This document shows positions 63,046 through 64,000 of a stretch of 64,000 nucleotides of DNA, piece by piece (the first letter of the stretch is position 1; each line of letters opens with the position of its first letter). The stretch lies in contig NZ_JAIOUO010000002.1 in NCBI RefSeq assembly GCF_019931195.1, forward strand, positions 558,001-622,000, read 5' to 3'. The notes under the pieces were generated by a model. The model searched no databases and was not told where the DNA came from. It saw nothing but the letters and a program-made list of their open reading frames with translations. The position numbers and the translations under genes are program-made. The stretch comes from Marinobacter sp. F4216. Its GTDB lineage: Bacteria; Pseudomonadota; Gammaproteobacteria; Pseudomonadales; Oleiphilaceae.

Positions 63046-64000
63046 TTAAAGTCCTTTACGCGGGGAGCGGTTGATCAGGAAGCTCAGCGCGTCTTCTATC
63101 GCCACATCCTGTTTATCTGTATCCCGTCGACCTTTGTATTCCAGTGTTCCGGCGCTCAAGCCCCGGTCAGAAACCACAAAGCGGTGTGGAATACCGATCA
63201 GTTCCATATCGGCAAACTTCACACCCGGGCGCTCGTTCCGGTCATCCAGCAATACATCAAAACCAGCCTGGCGCAGCTGCTCGTAAAGCTTATCGCCGGC
63301 TTCGGCCACGGTCGGCGACTTGTGGGCATTCAGGGTCACAATCGCGACCTCGAACGGTGCGATAGCGTCCGGCCAGATAATGCCCTTGTCGTCATGATTC
63401 TGCTCGATGGACGCGGCGACAATCCGCGAAACGCCGATGCCATAGCAGCCCATCTGCATCACGATGCTCTTGCCGTGTTCATCGAGAACGGTGGCGTTCA
63501 TGGCCTGGCTGTACTTGTCGCCCAGTTTGAAAATGTGCCCAACTTCGATGCCGCGACGGATTTCAAGGGTGCCCTGACCATCCGGGCTCGGATCGCCTTC
63601 AACCACGTTGCGAAGGTCCTCGACGCGTCCCAGGTCTGCGTCACGATCCCAGTTCACGCCGGTCAGGTGGTGGCCTTCTTTGTTGGCACCACATACAAAG
63701 TCCGCCAGGTGAGCGGCACTGCGGTCGACGATCACCGGGACGTTCAGGTTCACGGGGCCAATGGAACCCGGCTTGCAGCCGGTGGCTTGCTCGATTTCCT
63801 CGTCGGTGGCCATGGTCAGCGGTTCCGCGACGCCTTCCAGCTTTTCCGCCTTGATTTCGTTGAGGGTGTGGTCGCCACGCAGGATAAGCGCCACCAGACC
63901 TGACTGGCCGTTCTCATCTTCTTCACCTTTGACCAGCAACGTTTTTACGGTGCGGGTGGTGTCCACGCCCAGGAATTGGGAGACAGATTCGATGGTGCGC
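63046..64000 (-). CDS. proS: Prolyl-tRNA synthetase ProS (C-terminal part; 5' end outside window)
   Basis: The visible 317 residues start inside the enzyme; the frame is open to the right edge. It charges tRNA-Pro. The bacterial-type insertion (editing) domain covers the first 120 or so residues ([21 protein letters not shown]..., core [52 protein letters not shown]). The catalytic motif 3 region follows: [20 protein letters not shown], then the anticodon-binding domain [15 protein letters not shown] to the end. The editing domain removes Ala-tRNA-Pro. It converges on murB with a strong hairpin between. Assignment is secure. Confidence 0.95.
   Translation of the reverse strand, partial: RTIESVSQFLGVDTTRTVKTLLVKGEEDENGQSGLVALILRGDHTLNEIKAEKLEGVAEPLTMATDEEIEQATGCKPGSIGPVNLNVPVIVDRSAAHLADFVCGANKEGHHLTGVNWDRDADLGRVEDLRNVVEGDPSPDGQGTLEIRRGIEVGHIFKLGDKYSQAMNATVLDEHGKSIVMQMGCYGIGVSRIVAASIEQNHDDKGIIWPDAIAPFEVAIVTLNAHKSPTVAEAGDKLYEQLRQAGFDVLLDDRNERPGVKFADMELIGIPHRFVVSDRGLSAGTLEYKGRRDTDKQDVAIEDALSFLINRSPRKGL

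Overview
The window looks like chromosomal core DNA of a marine gammaproteobacterium close to Marinobacter (Pseudomonadales/Alteromonadales border). Reasons: moderate GC, Pseudomonas-like gene blocks (lolCD-DUF2062-comEC-exbBD-msbA-lpxK-trm112-kdsB-ptpA-murB; cspD-clpSA-infA-bpt-aat-trxB; roxA-purB-hflD-mnmA-nudJ-rluE), a complete ccoNOQP-GHIS cluster with an ANR/FNR-type box, and FadL-type outer-membrane proteins. The genus is inference. Coding density is very high, many genes overlap by 1-8 bases, and I saw no rRNA, tRNA, insertion sequence, prophage or CRISPR array.

Layout. 1-4.4 kb: an envelope/secretion-like cluster (C39 cysteine peptidase cut by the left edge, coiled-coil plus beta-barrel outer-membrane protein, long FadL-type channel, DUF4124/MalM-like lipoprotein); its first two genes resemble fapD and fapF of Pseudomonas functional-amyloid operons. 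4.4-7.8 kb: polysaccharide deacetylase, DnaJ-related protein, and a TetR regulator divergent from ttcA with a shared promoter palindrome. 7.8-16.6 kb: the cbb3 oxidase structural and assembly operon, all on the minus strand, with an ANR-like box upstream of ccoN and a strong hairpin between ccoP and ccoG. 16.7-26.2 kb: alpha/beta hydrolase, membrane diguanylate cyclase, rlmM, monooxygenase-fold protein, tusA, dsbD, epmC-rhlB, pdxB, ended by a bidirectional terminator.

26.2-33.2 kb: htpX, a conserved unknown, alaA, a glutathione peroxidase plus OhrR-type regulator pair with a palindromic operator, and a hybrid sensor kinase with an upstream membrane partner. 33.4-41.4 kb: LysR regulator, GNAT fusion, roxA, purB, hflD, mnmA, nudJ, rluE, cspD. 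41.7-48.4 kb: the N-degron set clpS-clpA with infA, bpt and aat, then trxB and a solitary MoxR ATPase. 48.4-51.5 kb: aguBA (agmatine to putrescine), a small secreted protein, and a decayed PilZ-domain gene (frameshift plus in-frame TAG) that simple gene calling would miss or shorten. 51.5-63 kb: lipoprotein release, ComEC, ExbBD, lipid A export and Kdo/lipid A/peptidoglycan synthesis in one direction. The right edge cuts proS.

Functional themes are microaerobic respiration, envelope biogenesis, and an unusually dense set of translation-apparatus modification enzymes (TtcA, MnmA, RlmM, RluE, EpmC, RoxA). No clearly new defence or mobile system is present; the most noteworthy items are the Fap-like fragment at the left edge, the PilZ pseudogene, the single LolC/E-type permease, and the inferred regulatory sites.
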